Program-made: the position numbers and the translations under genes
Shown here: positions 55,709-63,697 of the stretch, piece by piece
Layout of the letters: each line of letters opens with the position of its first letter
How positions within the stretch are numbered: position 1 is the stretch's first letter
Source of the DNA: Candidatus Polarisedimenticolaceae bacterium
GTDB taxonomy: Bacteria; Acidobacteriota; Polarisedimenticolia; Polarisedimenticolales; DASRJG01
Direction of reading: 5' to 3'
DNA: 64,000 nt
Assembly (NCBI GenBank): GCA_036275915.1
Contig: DASUCV010000004.1
Span: 389,238 to 453,237, forward strand
The notes under the pieces: model-generated
Database searches by the model: none
What the model saw: only the letters and a program-made list of their open reading frames with translations
Told to the model about the DNA's origin: nothing

Positions 55709-56371
55709 GTGATGATCGCGACGCTCCTCCTCGCGGCGACACTGGCCCCCGCCCCGCAGGTCGCGATGGCGACGCGCGACGGCAAGCCCGTCGCGCTCTC
55801 GAGCTACAAAGGGAAGGTGGTCGTCCTCGACTTCTGGGCGTCGTGGTGCGGCCCGTGCCGGAAGAGCTTCCCGTTCTTCGAGGGGCTGGAGTCGCGCTAC
55901 GCGCCGCAGGGGCTCGCGATCGTCGGGCTCTCCCTCGAGGATGACGACGAGGCGGTCGCGACGTTCCTCGAGGAGGTCCCGGCGTCGTTCGCGATCGCGC
56001 GCGACCCGAGCGGCCGCGCCGGCGAAGCGTTCGGCGTCGTCGCGATGCCGACGACGTTCCTGATCGACCGCGAGGGGAACGTCGCCGCGCGCTTCGAGGG
56101 CGGCGACGTGAGCGTCCACGAGAAGATCGAGGCGGCGGTCAAGACGCTCCTCGCCGGAGGAGCGCTGCCCGACGGGACCGACGTGCGGGTCGCGTCGAGC
56201 CTCCATGCGACCGGCAGCCTCAAGGCGTGGGAGCGCGGCTATCTCGCCGACCCGATCATGAGCCTCGACGGAAGCCCGCTTTCGAGGATCATCAAGGAGC
56301 ACATCCACGCGAGCAAGGAAGGAGCGTCCGGCGACGGCGGCGCTGCCGGCGGCGGCTGTGGCTGTAACTAG
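55709..56371 (+). CDS. Exported TlpA-like thioredoxin fused to a DUF4266 tail
   Basis: A 220-residue two-domain protein. A short hydrophobic N-terminus (MMIATLLLAATLAPAPQ) is a likely signal peptide; residues ~20-145 are a thioredoxin fold with active site Cys47-Cys50 (FWASWCGPCRK) and cis-Pro (AMPTTFLIDREG). Residues ~155-220 match DUF4266 (SSLHATGSLKAWERGYLADP, then HIHASKE) and end in a flexible Gly-rich tail with GGGCGCN, a CxC pair at 217/219. DUF4266 is usually a separate small lipoprotein. It overlaps the DUF3570 gene by 14 bases. Function is unknown; the CxC tail may be a substrate or metal site for the thioredoxin domain. Confidence 0.8.
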   Translation: MMIATLLLAATLAPAPQVAMATRDGKPVALSSYKGKVVVLDFWASWCGPCRKSFPFFEGLESRYAPQGLAIVGLSLEDDDEAVATFLEEVPASFAIARDPSGRAGEAFGVVAMPTTFLIDREGNVAARFEGGDVSVHEKIEAAVKTLLAGGALPDGTDVRVASSLHATGSLKAWERGYLADPIMSLDGSPLSRIIKEHIHASKEGASGDGGAAGGGCGCN

Positions 56372-57563
56372 GAGGCGTCGCCAGCAGGCGCTCCGGCGAA
56401 GCCGCCTTCCCCTCGTCCTCGCCGGTGTCGGCGGTCTCGCCGCCGGGAGCGCGCGCGCGCAGTCGAGCCTCGAGTTCCGGTATCTCCTGTACCAGGAATC
56501 GAACAACCGCACCGAGGTCTCGAACCCCTGGATCTTCCTCAACCACGACTTCGGGCAGAAGGGCGGGCAGCTCTCGCTGCTCCTCGGCTACGACACGATC
56601 TCGGGCGCCTCGCCCACGGGCGCGTATCCGACGACCGACACGACGACCTCCGCCTCGGGATCGCACACGTCGAGCTCGTTCCCGATGGCCGAGTATCACG
56701 ACACGCGCAAGTCCGTGACGGCTTCGTATGGGCGGAAGTTCGGCGCGAACCTTCCTTCGGTCGACCTCTCGTACTCGAAGGAGAACGATTACACCGCGCG
56801 CGGCGCCGGCCTCTCGGACGCGTGGACGATGGCGAAGGGGCGCGGCACGCTCCACGCCGGCATCGCCTTCTCGCGGGACATCGTGACGCCCGTGACGACG
56901 AGGGTCGACCATCCGAAGTCGAGCGACAGCTACGCCCTCGGTTGGAGCTGGATCCTCGGCGAGCGGGACCTGTTCGACGTCTCGGCATCGCTGGCCCGGC
57001 TCTCCGGCTATCTCGACGACCCGTACAAGGTCGTTCCCGTCGGATCGCCGACGACGACGGTGCCCGAGCACCGGCCCGACGCGCGCTCGCGCTACGCGGC
57101 GATCTTCAAGTACGGCCACTTCTTCGTCGACGCGAACGGCGCGCTCAAGGTCAGCTACCGGTACTACTGGGACGACTGGGCGATCGGCGCCCACACCGTC
57201 GAGCTGCTGTACGACCAGCGGTTCGGATCCAGGTGGACCGTCTCGCCGCTGGTGCGCCTCTACACGCAATCCCACGCGTCGTTCTTCGGCTACGAGTTCG
57301 CCGTCGCCCAGACGTACATGTCGGCCGATTATCGCCTCTCCGCGTTCGACAGCGTCCTCGGCGGCCTGACGATCGCGTACGCGATCCGGCCGAACCTCGT
57401 CCTGAGCGTGGGCGCCACCTACCAGAGCCAGCACGGACGCGACCGCATCACGCCGCTCTCCGCTGTCCCGCCGTCGGACGATGGCGGGGGCGGCCCGGGA
57501 ACCGCCTCCGCGGCCGACATGAACGTCACGACCGGGACGATCGGGCTCACCTGGCGCTACTGA
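56358..57563 (+). CDS. DUF3570 outer-membrane beta-barrel protein
   Basis: A 401-residue exported protein: signal peptide (LPLVLAGVGGLAAGSARAQ, cleaved about residue 34-35) and a series of amphipathic beta strands ending in aromatic residues (final residue Tyr: GTIGLTWRY), typical of an outer-membrane barrel. It matches DUF3570. Residues 79-85 read DTISGAS, which fits the D-x-x-S/T-G-A-S/T pattern flavinylated by ApbE, and apbE is the next gene. The only in-frame start is GTG 56358, inside the upstream gene. An AGGAGG lies just downstream of it, so translation is probably coupled. Flavinylation is inferred. Confidence 0.82.
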   Translation: MAVTRRRRQQALRRSRLPLVLAGVGGLAAGSARAQSSLEFRYLLYQESNNRTEVSNPWIFLNHDFGQKGGQLSLLLGYDTISGASPTGAYPTTDTTTSASGSHTSSSFPMAEYHDTRKSVTASYGRKFGANLPSVDLSYSKENDYTARGAGLSDAWTMAKGRGTLHAGIAFSRDIVTPVTTRVDHPKSSDSYALGWSWILGERDLFDVSASLARLSGYLDDPYKVVPVGSPTTTVPEHRPDARSRYAAIFKYGHFFVDANGALKVSYRYYWDDWAIGAHTVELLYDQRFGSRWTVSPLVRLYTQSHASFFGYEFAVAQTYMSADYRLSAFDSVLGGLTIAYAIRPNLVLSVGATYQSQHGRDRITPLSAVPPSDDGGGGPGTASAADMNVTTGTIGLTWRY

Positions 57564-57565
57564 GC

Positions 57566-58528
57566 GTGGACGAAAGGACGCTCTACACCACGCGGTTCGC
57601 GCTCATGGGCGGGTCGGGGCTGATCCGCTTCGTCGACCGCCGCGGCCGCACGGAGGCGCAGCGTCTCGCGCGCGCGGCCGAAGCGGAGGCGCTCCGCATC
57701 GAATGGAAATTCTCCCGCTATCGCGAGGCGAGCGTCGTCTCCGAGATCACCCGCAACGCGGGACGGACGCCGGTCGCCGTCGACGACGAGACGGAGCTCC
57801 TCGTCGCGGCGGCGCTCGATCTCGCGCGCCTCACGCGCGGCCGGTTCGACCCGACGGTCGGTGTCCTCCGTCGCGCGTGGGACTTCCGCGCGCGGCGCGT
57901 CCCGGCACCGGACGAGATCGCGGCGCTCCTGCCGCTCGTGAATTTCGAGGCAGTGTCGATCCGCGAGAAGACGGTGTTCCTCCGCCGGCCCGGGATGGAG
58001 CTCGACCTCGGGGGGGTCGGCAAGGAGTACGCCGCCGACCGCGTCGCCGATTTGCTCGAGGAGGGCGGCGTCGAGTCGGCGCTCATCAACTTCGCGGGCG
58101 ACGTCCGGACCGTCGGAGGGCGGGGCGACGGCTGGCCGTGGTCGGTCGGCGTCGCCGATCCGCGCGAGGCGGGGCGGGTCCGCTTCGCGCTGCGGTTCCC
58201 GGGCGCGGCCGGTGTCGCCACCTCGGGCGACTACGAGCGCTGCTTCGTCGTGGACGGCGTCCGCTACCACCACCTCCTCGACGCGACGACCGGCCGCCCC
58301 GCGCGAGGCGTCGCGTCGGCGACCGTGCTCGCGCGGACGGCGTTCGAGGCCGGCCGTCTCGCGACCGCGTCGTTCCTCCTCGGCGCGGACGAGGGTCTCA
58401 CGGTCATCGCGCGCGGAGGCGCCGAAGGCGCGCTGGTGCTGGAAGACGGATCGATCCGCGCGACCCCGGGAATGGACCGGTACTCCGATCTCCCCGGCAG
58501 CCTCTACGCCGCGTACCCGGCGATCTAG
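57566..58528 (+). CDS. apbE: ApbE-like FAD:protein FMN transferase with a changed Mg site
   Basis: A 320-residue member of the ApbE family, which attaches FMN to Thr/Ser of exported proteins. Motifs are present: FSRYREASVVSEI, DLGGVGKEYAADR (Gly149-Gly150, Lys153), NFAGDVRTVGG and HHLLDATTGRPARG. The usual A-D-A-L-x-T Mg motif reads AGRLAT: Gly263 replaces the Asp ligand, while Thr267 is kept. There is no signal peptide, whereas most ApbE proteins are exported lipoproteins. GTG start 3 bases after the DUF3570 stop. It may act in the cytoplasm, use another ligand, or be inactive. The 3' end overlaps selA by 4 bases. Confidence 0.85.
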   Translation: MDERTLYTTRFALMGGSGLIRFVDRRGRTEAQRLARAAEAEALRIEWKFSRYREASVVSEITRNAGRTPVAVDDETELLVAAALDLARLTRGRFDPTVGVLRRAWDFRARRVPAPDEIAALLPLVNFEAVSIREKTVFLRRPGMELDLGGVGKEYAADRVADLLEEGGVESALINFAGDVRTVGGRGDGWPWSVGVADPREAGRVRFALRFPGAAGVATSGDYERCFVVDGVRYHHLLDATTGRPARGVASATVLARTAFEAGRLATASFLLGADEGLTVIARGGAEGALVLEDGSIRATPGMDRYSDLPGSLYAAYPAI

Positions 58529-59892
58529 AGGGCGTTCAGGAGGCGCGCGAGCAGGACCCCGTCCTGCTCCGGCAGAACGGTACGCAGGTCGAGCAGGACG
58601 CGGTCGTCCGCGACCCGCGCGATGACCGGCGGATCGCCCCGGCGGAGCGCCGCCTCGAGCTTCGCGGGGCTCGCGTGCTCGATCGCGAGAAGGACGGTCG
58701 GGATCTCACCGACCGGCGACGACCCGCCGCCGGGACGCGACACGCCGGGGACGAGCGACCAGCTCGCGGTGAGACGCTGTCCGATCGCTTCGGCGCGCGA
58801 CCGGATGGCTCCCGCGTCGAGCGCCATCATGCGCAGCGTCGGGACCTCTTCCTCGGCCCGCCCGGTCACGTATGCGACGAGCGTCGCGTGAAGCGCCGCG
58901 ATCTGCAGGCGGTCGAGGCGGAGCGCACGGGCCAGCGGGTCCTTCCTCATCTTCGCGACGAGGTCCGCCCGTCCGACCGCGAGGCCGGCCTGCGGGCCGC
59001 CGAGCAGCTTGTCGCCGGAGAAGGTGACGAGGTCGGCGCCGCGCGCGAGGATCGTTCCGACCGGCAGCTCGTCCCTCACGCCAAGGGGGCCGAGATCGAC
59101 GAGGTCCCCGCTCCCCCAGTCCACGACGAGAGGAACCGAGCGTGCGCGCGCGAGGGCGGCCAGATCCTCGATCGACGTCTCCTCGGCGAATCCGACGACC
59201 TTGAAATTGCTCGTGTGGACCTTGAGGAGAACGCCGGTCTTCGCGGAGAGCGCGGCCTCGTAGTCGGCGGCCCGCGTCCGGTTCGTCGTGCCGACCTCGC
59301 GAAGCTTCGCGCCCGACGCGGCGAGGATGTCGGGGATGCGGAACGAGCCGCCGATCTCGACGAGCTCTCCCCGCGAGACGACGACCTCGCGCCCCTTCGC
59401 GAGCGCTCGGAGCGCAAGGAAGATCGCCGCGGCGTTGTTGTTCACCGCGAGCGACGCCGAGCCGGGGAAGAGGCGGGCGAGCAGGCTCGCGAGCGGGCCC
59501 AGCCGGTCGCCGCGCGCTCCCTTCGCGACGTCGTACTCGAGATCGACGTAGCCGCGCGCCGTCTCGGCCACACGCGCCGCCGCGGCGTCCGAGAGGATCG
59601 AGCGCCCGAGATTCGTGTGGGCGATGACACCCGTCGCGTTGATCACCCTCCGGGGAGCGGCCCGGAGGAGCGCCCCCGCGCGCTCGTCGACGAGCGCCGC
59701 GAAGCCCGCCTCGTCGGGGATCCGGGGCGTGCGTCCCGCGTCCTGAAGCGCCTCTCGCAGCTCGTCGAGCGCCTCGCGAAGAAGCGCCGTGACGAGCGGA
59801 CGGCCGCGGCTCGCGAGGACCGGCGCCATCGCCGGATCGTCCAGGAGGCGCGACACCGCAGGCAGCGACTTGAGCGCTTCGTTCGTCGTCAT
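58525..59892 (-). CDS. selA: L-seryl-tRNA(Sec) selenium transferase SelA
   Basis: A 455-residue PLP enzyme that converts Ser-tRNA(Sec) to Sec-tRNA(Sec) using selenophosphate. PLP-Lys in FSGDKLLGGPQAG, with VINATGVIAHTNLGRSILS and VDWGSGDLVDL typical of SelA. Length fits the bacterial decameric enzyme. The N-terminal tRNA-binding segment is intact. Divergent from the MXAN_5187-like gene and convergent with apbE. Together with selB it shows a working Sec pathway. Confidence 0.95.
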   Translation of the reverse strand: MTTNEALKSLPAVSRLLDDPAMAPVLASRGRPLVTALLREALDELREALQDAGRTPRIPDEAGFAALVDERAGALLRAAPRRVINATGVIAHTNLGRSILSDAAAARVAETARGYVDLEYDVAKGARGDRLGPLASLLARLFPGSASLAVNNNAAAIFLALRALAKGREVVVSRGELVEIGGSFRIPDILAASGAKLREVGTTNRTRAADYEAALSAKTGVLLKVHTSNFKVVGFAEETSIEDLAALARARSVPLVVDWGSGDLVDLGPLGVRDELPVGTILARGADLVTFSGDKLLGGPQAGLAVGRADLVAKMRKDPLARALRLDRLQIAALHATLVAYVTGRAEEEVPTLRMMALDAGAIRSRAEAIGQRLTASWSLVPGVSRPGGGSSPVGEIPTVLLAIEHASPAKLEAALRRGDPPVIARVADDRVLLDLRTVLPEQDGVLLARLLNAL

Positions 59893-59978
59893 TCAGGGCA
59901 ATACGGCCCGAAATTGCCTCAGCCCCATCGCCAACCTATATTCGCTGCGCGACCTCGGGGCGGCTTCGGACGCTTCAT

Positions 59979-59984
59979 TATAGA
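59979..59984 (+). promoter_or_regulatory. -10 element 8 bases before GTG 59993
   Basis: TATAGA (within CATTATAGAGG) ends 8 bases before the GTG. GAGGGG lies inside this interval, so both leaderless and very short-leader initiation are possible. Confidence 0.45.
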
Positions 59985-59992
59985 GGGGTGCC

Positions 59993-60559
59993 GTGCAGGA
60001 CCAGCTCGGAGATGAGCTCGACGCCGACATCGTGCGCCTCGAGGCGGCCATCCGGCAGCTCAAGATCCAGTACGACATGTTCTTCGCCGGCTCCGTCCCC
60101 AAGCAGCCGCACGAGCTCCGGGCGGAGGTCGAGCGCATCATCAAGCGTTACGCGAACGCGCCGATCAAACGGTACGCGTCGCGCTTCCACTTCAACACGC
60201 TCGTCAGCCGGTTTGGCAGCCTCTCCGAGCTGTGGTCGAAGACGATCCGCTCGCTGGAGGAGGGGGACCGTCCCGCCCCGGCGGTCGCCGACCGCGCCGG
60301 GGCCGCCGAGCAGGTGGTCGCGCGGTGCACGGTCGCCGACTCGGCCGAGAACGGAGCCCTCCGCCTCCTCCACCAGCGCCTCCTCGAGGCGCGCAAGAAA
60401 TCGGGCGAGCCGACGGGAAAACTGACCTTCGACAGCTTCCTCAAGAGCGTCGCCGCTCAGGCCGGGAGACTCCGCGACAAGACGGGATGCGCTAAAGTGG
60501 AGCTTCGTGTCATCGTCCAAGATCGCAAGGTCACGGTCAAAGCGCGTCCCGGCCGCTGA
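59993..60559 (+). CDS. MXAN_5187-like helical protein
   Basis: A 188-residue soluble helical protein. Residues ~20-90 match the MXAN_5187 C-terminal-type domain of myxobacterial and related proteins: IQYDMFFAGSVPKQP, EVERIIKRYANAPIKRYASR, FNTLVSRFGSLSELW, ending in RSLEEGD. The C-terminal 75 residues form a second helical part (NGALRLLHQRLLEARKK). Function unknown. Start GTG with a -10-like element just upstream. Its end is 10 bases before the next gene, whose start is set at 60570. Confidence 0.75.
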   Translation: MQDQLGDELDADIVRLEAAIRQLKIQYDMFFAGSVPKQPHELRAEVERIIKRYANAPIKRYASRFHFNTLVSRFGSLSELWSKTIRSLEEGDRPAPAVADRAGAAEQVVARCTVADSAENGALRLLHQRLLEARKKSGEPTGKLTFDSFLKSVAAQAGRLRDKTGCAKVELRVIVQDRKVTVKARPGR

Positions 60560-60569
60560 GGGAGTGAGC

Positions 60570-61397
60570 ATGAGGAGAACGAGGTCAAGGATCGCGGCCG
60601 CGATCCTCGCGGCGGCCTGCACGGCCACGCTCGCTTCGGCCGATTCGTGGTGGACGCCCCGCCTGCGCGAGAAGCACGCCGCGCCGAGCGACCAGCCGGC
60701 AGGCTCGGACGAGGTCCCCAACAACCCGGCGGCTCCCCCGCCCGCGCCGGGCGCCGCTTCCGCCGAGGCCGTCGCGGCGTCGATCCTTCCGACACAGTCG
60801 CCGGGCAGCTCGCTTCACAAGCTCGGCCAGCATCTCCGTCAGGGTCCGGTCGGCGCGGAGCCGAACGCCGTCGCCTATCTCGACCTCATCGACGCCGGCA
60901 AGGCGACCGCCGCCCAGGTGAACGACTTCGCGGCCTACCTGGCGAAGCGCGGCATGCCGCGGGTCGCGCTCGCCTACCAGCACTACGCCACCGACCTGGC
61001 CCCGAAGGATCCGACGATCTGGCTGAACCTCGGCACGATCCAGCGAACCAACCATTCGCTGGGCGATGCGGCCGGCTCGTTCAAGAGGGCGATCGCGCTC
61101 GATCCCAACAACGCGCTCGCGCACTACAACCTCGGCGCCGTCTACGACGCCGAGAAGAGCTACGACGACGCGATCGAGGAGTACCGGCGGGCCCTCGTGC
61201 TCGACCCGGATCTCGCCGACCCGCGGAAGAACCCGCAGGTCGTCAACAACGAGAACCTCATGGCGGTCCGCCTCACGATCTATGCGAACCAGGCGGGTGC
61301 GCTCGGCCTCCCGCTCCTGCAGATGCAGAAGCCGGTCGATCCGAAGGCGGCTCCCGCCAAGCCGCCCGCCCAGGCGCCGAAGCCGCCGAAACAGTAA
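60570..61397 (+). CDS. Exported TPR protein
   Basis: A 275-residue protein: signal peptide (MRRTRSRIAAAILAAACTATLASA), an Ala/Pro-rich linker (about 30-70), then two or three TPR units (AYQHYATDLAPKDPTIWLNL; AAGSFKRAIALDPNNALAHY; AIEEYRRALVLDPDLADPRK) and a Pro/Lys-rich tail. Probably a periplasmic scaffold. ATG 60570 has GGGAGTGAGC upstream; an in-frame GTG at 60507 would overlap the preceding gene and is less likely. Partner proteins unknown. Confidence 0.82.
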   Translation: MRRTRSRIAAAILAAACTATLASADSWWTPRLREKHAAPSDQPAGSDEVPNNPAAPPPAPGAASAEAVAASILPTQSPGSSLHKLGQHLRQGPVGAEPNAVAYLDLIDAGKATAAQVNDFAAYLAKRGMPRVALAYQHYATDLAPKDPTIWLNLGTIQRTNHSLGDAAGSFKRAIALDPNNALAHYNLGAVYDAEKSYDDAIEEYRRALVLDPDLADPRKNPQVVNNENLMAVRLTIYANQAGALGLPLLQMQKPVDPKAAPAKPPAQAPKPPKQ

Positions 61398-61403
61398 GCG
61401 GTT

Positions 61404-62141
61404 ATGATGCGCGCCGTGCGCGCACGACTCGCCGCGGTCCTCGCCGTTCTCGCCGTCCCCTTCGCCGCCCATGCGTGGACGGCGCCGACGCGCGTCGGGA
61501 TGATCGACGACGCGGTCAAGCTCATGCCGCCGTCGCTCCGCGAGGTCCTGACCGAGCGTCGCGACGATCTCCTCAACGGCATGCTCGCGCCGATGACGAC
61601 CGAGGACGATCCGGCGCACCGTCCCGCGTGGGACCATGGGACGCTCGACGGCACGGTCGACGGCGCGGCGCGCGATCTCGTCACCGCGGTCAACGGACAT
61701 CAATCGTTCCACGACGTGGCGAAGCGGTTCGGCGCGCTCGCGCACTACGTGGCCGACGCCGGGTTCCCTCCCGGCGCAGCGGGCGCCCCCGGTGCGCCCC
61801 TCTACGCCCACTTCGCCGCGTTCTGCGAGACGAGGCGGTCCCGCTTTCCGCTCGTCTTCTACGGACACGACAACGCGGCCCTGGCGAAGGGAGACTGGAA
61901 GGCGTTCGCGAAGGGCGTCCTCGAGCGGGCGCGCGGCGAGGGCGGAACGCTCGCGGGCGCCTATGCGGCGGCGCCGAGCTGGGACGACCCGGCATCGTTC
62001 GACGACCGGTCGATCCCGTTCGCGATTGCCTCTTTGGCGTACTCGCACGCGGTGACCGACATCGCCCAGGCCTGGCTCGCCGCGTGGCGGACCTGCCACG
62101 GCGATCTCGCGGGGACGCCATACATGGCACCGTCTCGATGA
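61404..62141 (+). CDS. Exported zinc-dependent phospholipase C / S1-P1 nuclease-like protein
   Basis: A 245-residue protein with signal peptide (RARLAAVLAVLAVPFAAHA) predicted to leave an N-terminal Trp (WTAPTRVGM), as in the Plc/S1-P1 zinc-enzyme family. FGALAHYVADAGFPP fits the family's conserved HYxxD zinc-ligand helix. Several other His ligands (DHGTLDG, HQSFHD, SHAVTD) are present. Phospholipase or nuclease activity is inferred. ATG 61404 is given; GTG 61416 is an alternative because TATGAT (61403-61408) ends 7 bases before it. The stop overlaps purH (ATGA). Confidence 0.7.
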   Translation: MMRAVRARLAAVLAVLAVPFAAHAWTAPTRVGMIDDAVKLMPPSLREVLTERRDDLLNGMLAPMTTEDDPAHRPAWDHGTLDGTVDGAARDLVTAVNGHQSFHDVAKRFGALAHYVADAGFPPGAAGAPGAPLYAHFAAFCETRRSRFPLVFYGHDNAALAKGDWKAFAKGVLERARGEGGTLAGAYAAAPSWDDPASFDDRSIPFAIASLAYSHAVTDIAQAWLAAWRTCHGDLAGTPYMAPSR

Positions 62142-63697
62142 CATCTCCCGTCCGTCGCGCTCTCCTGAGCGTCCACGACAAATCCGGCCTCGTCCCCTTC
62201 GCCCGAGCGCTCCATGAGATGGGGATCGCGCTCCTGTCGACCGGCGGCACCGCGAAGATGCTCGAGGACGCCGGCCTCCCCGTCGTGCGCGTCGCCGATC
62301 AGACCGGATTTCCGGAGATGCTCGACGGCCGCGTCAAGACGCTCCATCCGCGCATCCACGCCGGCATCCTCGCGATCCGCGGGAACGCGGAGCACATGCG
62401 CGACCTCGCGGCGCACGGCATCGAGACGATCGATCTCGTCGTCGTCAATCTCTACCCGTTCGCGGCGACCGCCGCCGATCCCTCGAGGTCGTTGCCCGAC
62501 GTCGTGGAGATGATCGACATCGGGGGCCCCTCGATGGTGCGCGGTGCGGCGAAGAACTGGGAGGACGTCGGCGTCATCGTCGACGCGGCGGACTACCCGG
62601 GAATCCTCGCCGCCCTGCGCGAGCACGGGGGCCTCACGCGCGACACGCGCCTCGCCCTCTCCGCCAAGGCGTTCGCCCACACCGCGTCGTACGACGCCGC
62701 GGTGGCGTGGTACCTGGGGCGCGCCGCCGGGCCGGGAGCCGGCGACGCCCTCCCGGGAACCCTCGGCCTCGTCTTTCCCAAGGCGTCCGATCTGGTCTAC
62801 GGCGAGAACCCGCACCAGAAGGCCGCCTTCTATCGCGATCCTGCCGCCGCGGGCACGAGCCTCGTCACCGCCCGTCCGCTCGCCGGGAAGCCGCTCTCGT
62901 TCAACAACATCCTCGACTTCGATGCCGCGCTGTCGCTCGCGGCAGATCTCGGGCGCGAAGCGTGCGTCATCGTCAAGCACGGGAACCCCTGCGGCGTCGG
63001 TCTCGCCGAGCGCCCCGACAGGGCGTTCCGCAACGCGCTGGCGTGCGATCCGACGAGCGCCTTCGGCGGCGTCATCGCCTTCGGCGACGAGATCGACGGC
63101 GACGCCGCGTCGGCGATCGTCGAGGCGTTCTACGAGGGGGTTCTGGCGCCCGGCTTCTCCGCCGATGCGATCGCGGTCTTCGCGAAGAAGAAGAACCTTC
63201 GCCTCCTCGAGACCGGGCCGCTCTCCGCGTACCGGAGGGAGGGCCTCGACCTACGCCGCGTCCAGGGAGGAATGCTCGCGCAAGAGTGGGACCGGCCCGA
63301 CCCGTCGATTCGCCAAGGCAAGGTGGCGACGAAGCGCGCCCCGACCGATGCGGAGTGGAGCGCGCTCCAGTTCGCGTGGACGGTCGTCCGCCACGTGAAA
63401 TCGAACGCGATCGTCTACGCCTTCGCCGATCGCACGGTGGGGATCGGCGCCGGCCAGATGAGCCGCGTCGACTCCGCGCGTTTCGGCATCCAGAAGGCGC
63501 AGACGTCGCTCCGTGGAGCCGCGATGGCCTCCGACGCCTTCTTCCCGTTTCGCGACGGTCTCGACGTCGCCGCCGAGGCGGGGATCACCGCCGTCGTTCA
63601 GCCCGGCGGCTCGATCCGCGACGACGAGGTCGTGCAAGCGGCGGACGAGCGCGGCGTCGCCATGGTCCTCGTGGGCCGCCGCCACTTCCGGCACTAA
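62138..63697 (+). CDS. purH: Bifunctional AICAR transformylase/IMP cyclohydrolase PurH
   Basis: A 519-residue enzyme for the last two steps of IMP synthesis. N-terminal IMP cyclohydrolase domain (ALLSVHDKSGLVPFARAL, STGGTAKMLEDAG, GRVKTLHPRIHAG, EMIDIGGPSMVRGAAKN), C-terminal AICAR formyltransferase domain (YGENPHQKAAFY, VKHGNPCGV, QMSRVDSAR, SDAFFPFRDGLD). Length is typical. Start overlaps the upstream stop (ATGA), an unexpected neighbour for an exported hydrolase. Confidence 0.96.
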   Translation: MTSPVRRALLSVHDKSGLVPFARALHEMGIALLSTGGTAKMLEDAGLPVVRVADQTGFPEMLDGRVKTLHPRIHAGILAIRGNAEHMRDLAAHGIETIDLVVVNLYPFAATAADPSRSLPDVVEMIDIGGPSMVRGAAKNWEDVGVIVDAADYPGILAALREHGGLTRDTRLALSAKAFAHTASYDAAVAWYLGRAAGPGAGDALPGTLGLVFPKASDLVYGENPHQKAAFYRDPAAAGTSLVTARPLAGKPLSFNNILDFDAALSLAADLGREACVIVKHGNPCGVGLAERPDRAFRNALACDPTSAFGGVIAFGDEIDGDAASAIVEAFYEGVLAPGFSADAIAVFAKKKNLRLLETGPLSAYRREGLDLRRVQGGMLAQEWDRPDPSIRQGKVATKRAPTDAEWSALQFAWTVVRHVKSNAIVYAFADRTVGIGAGQMSRVDSARFGIQKAQTSLRGAAMASDAFFPFRDGLDVAAEAGITAVVQPGGSIRDDEVVQAADERGVAMVLVGRRHFRH

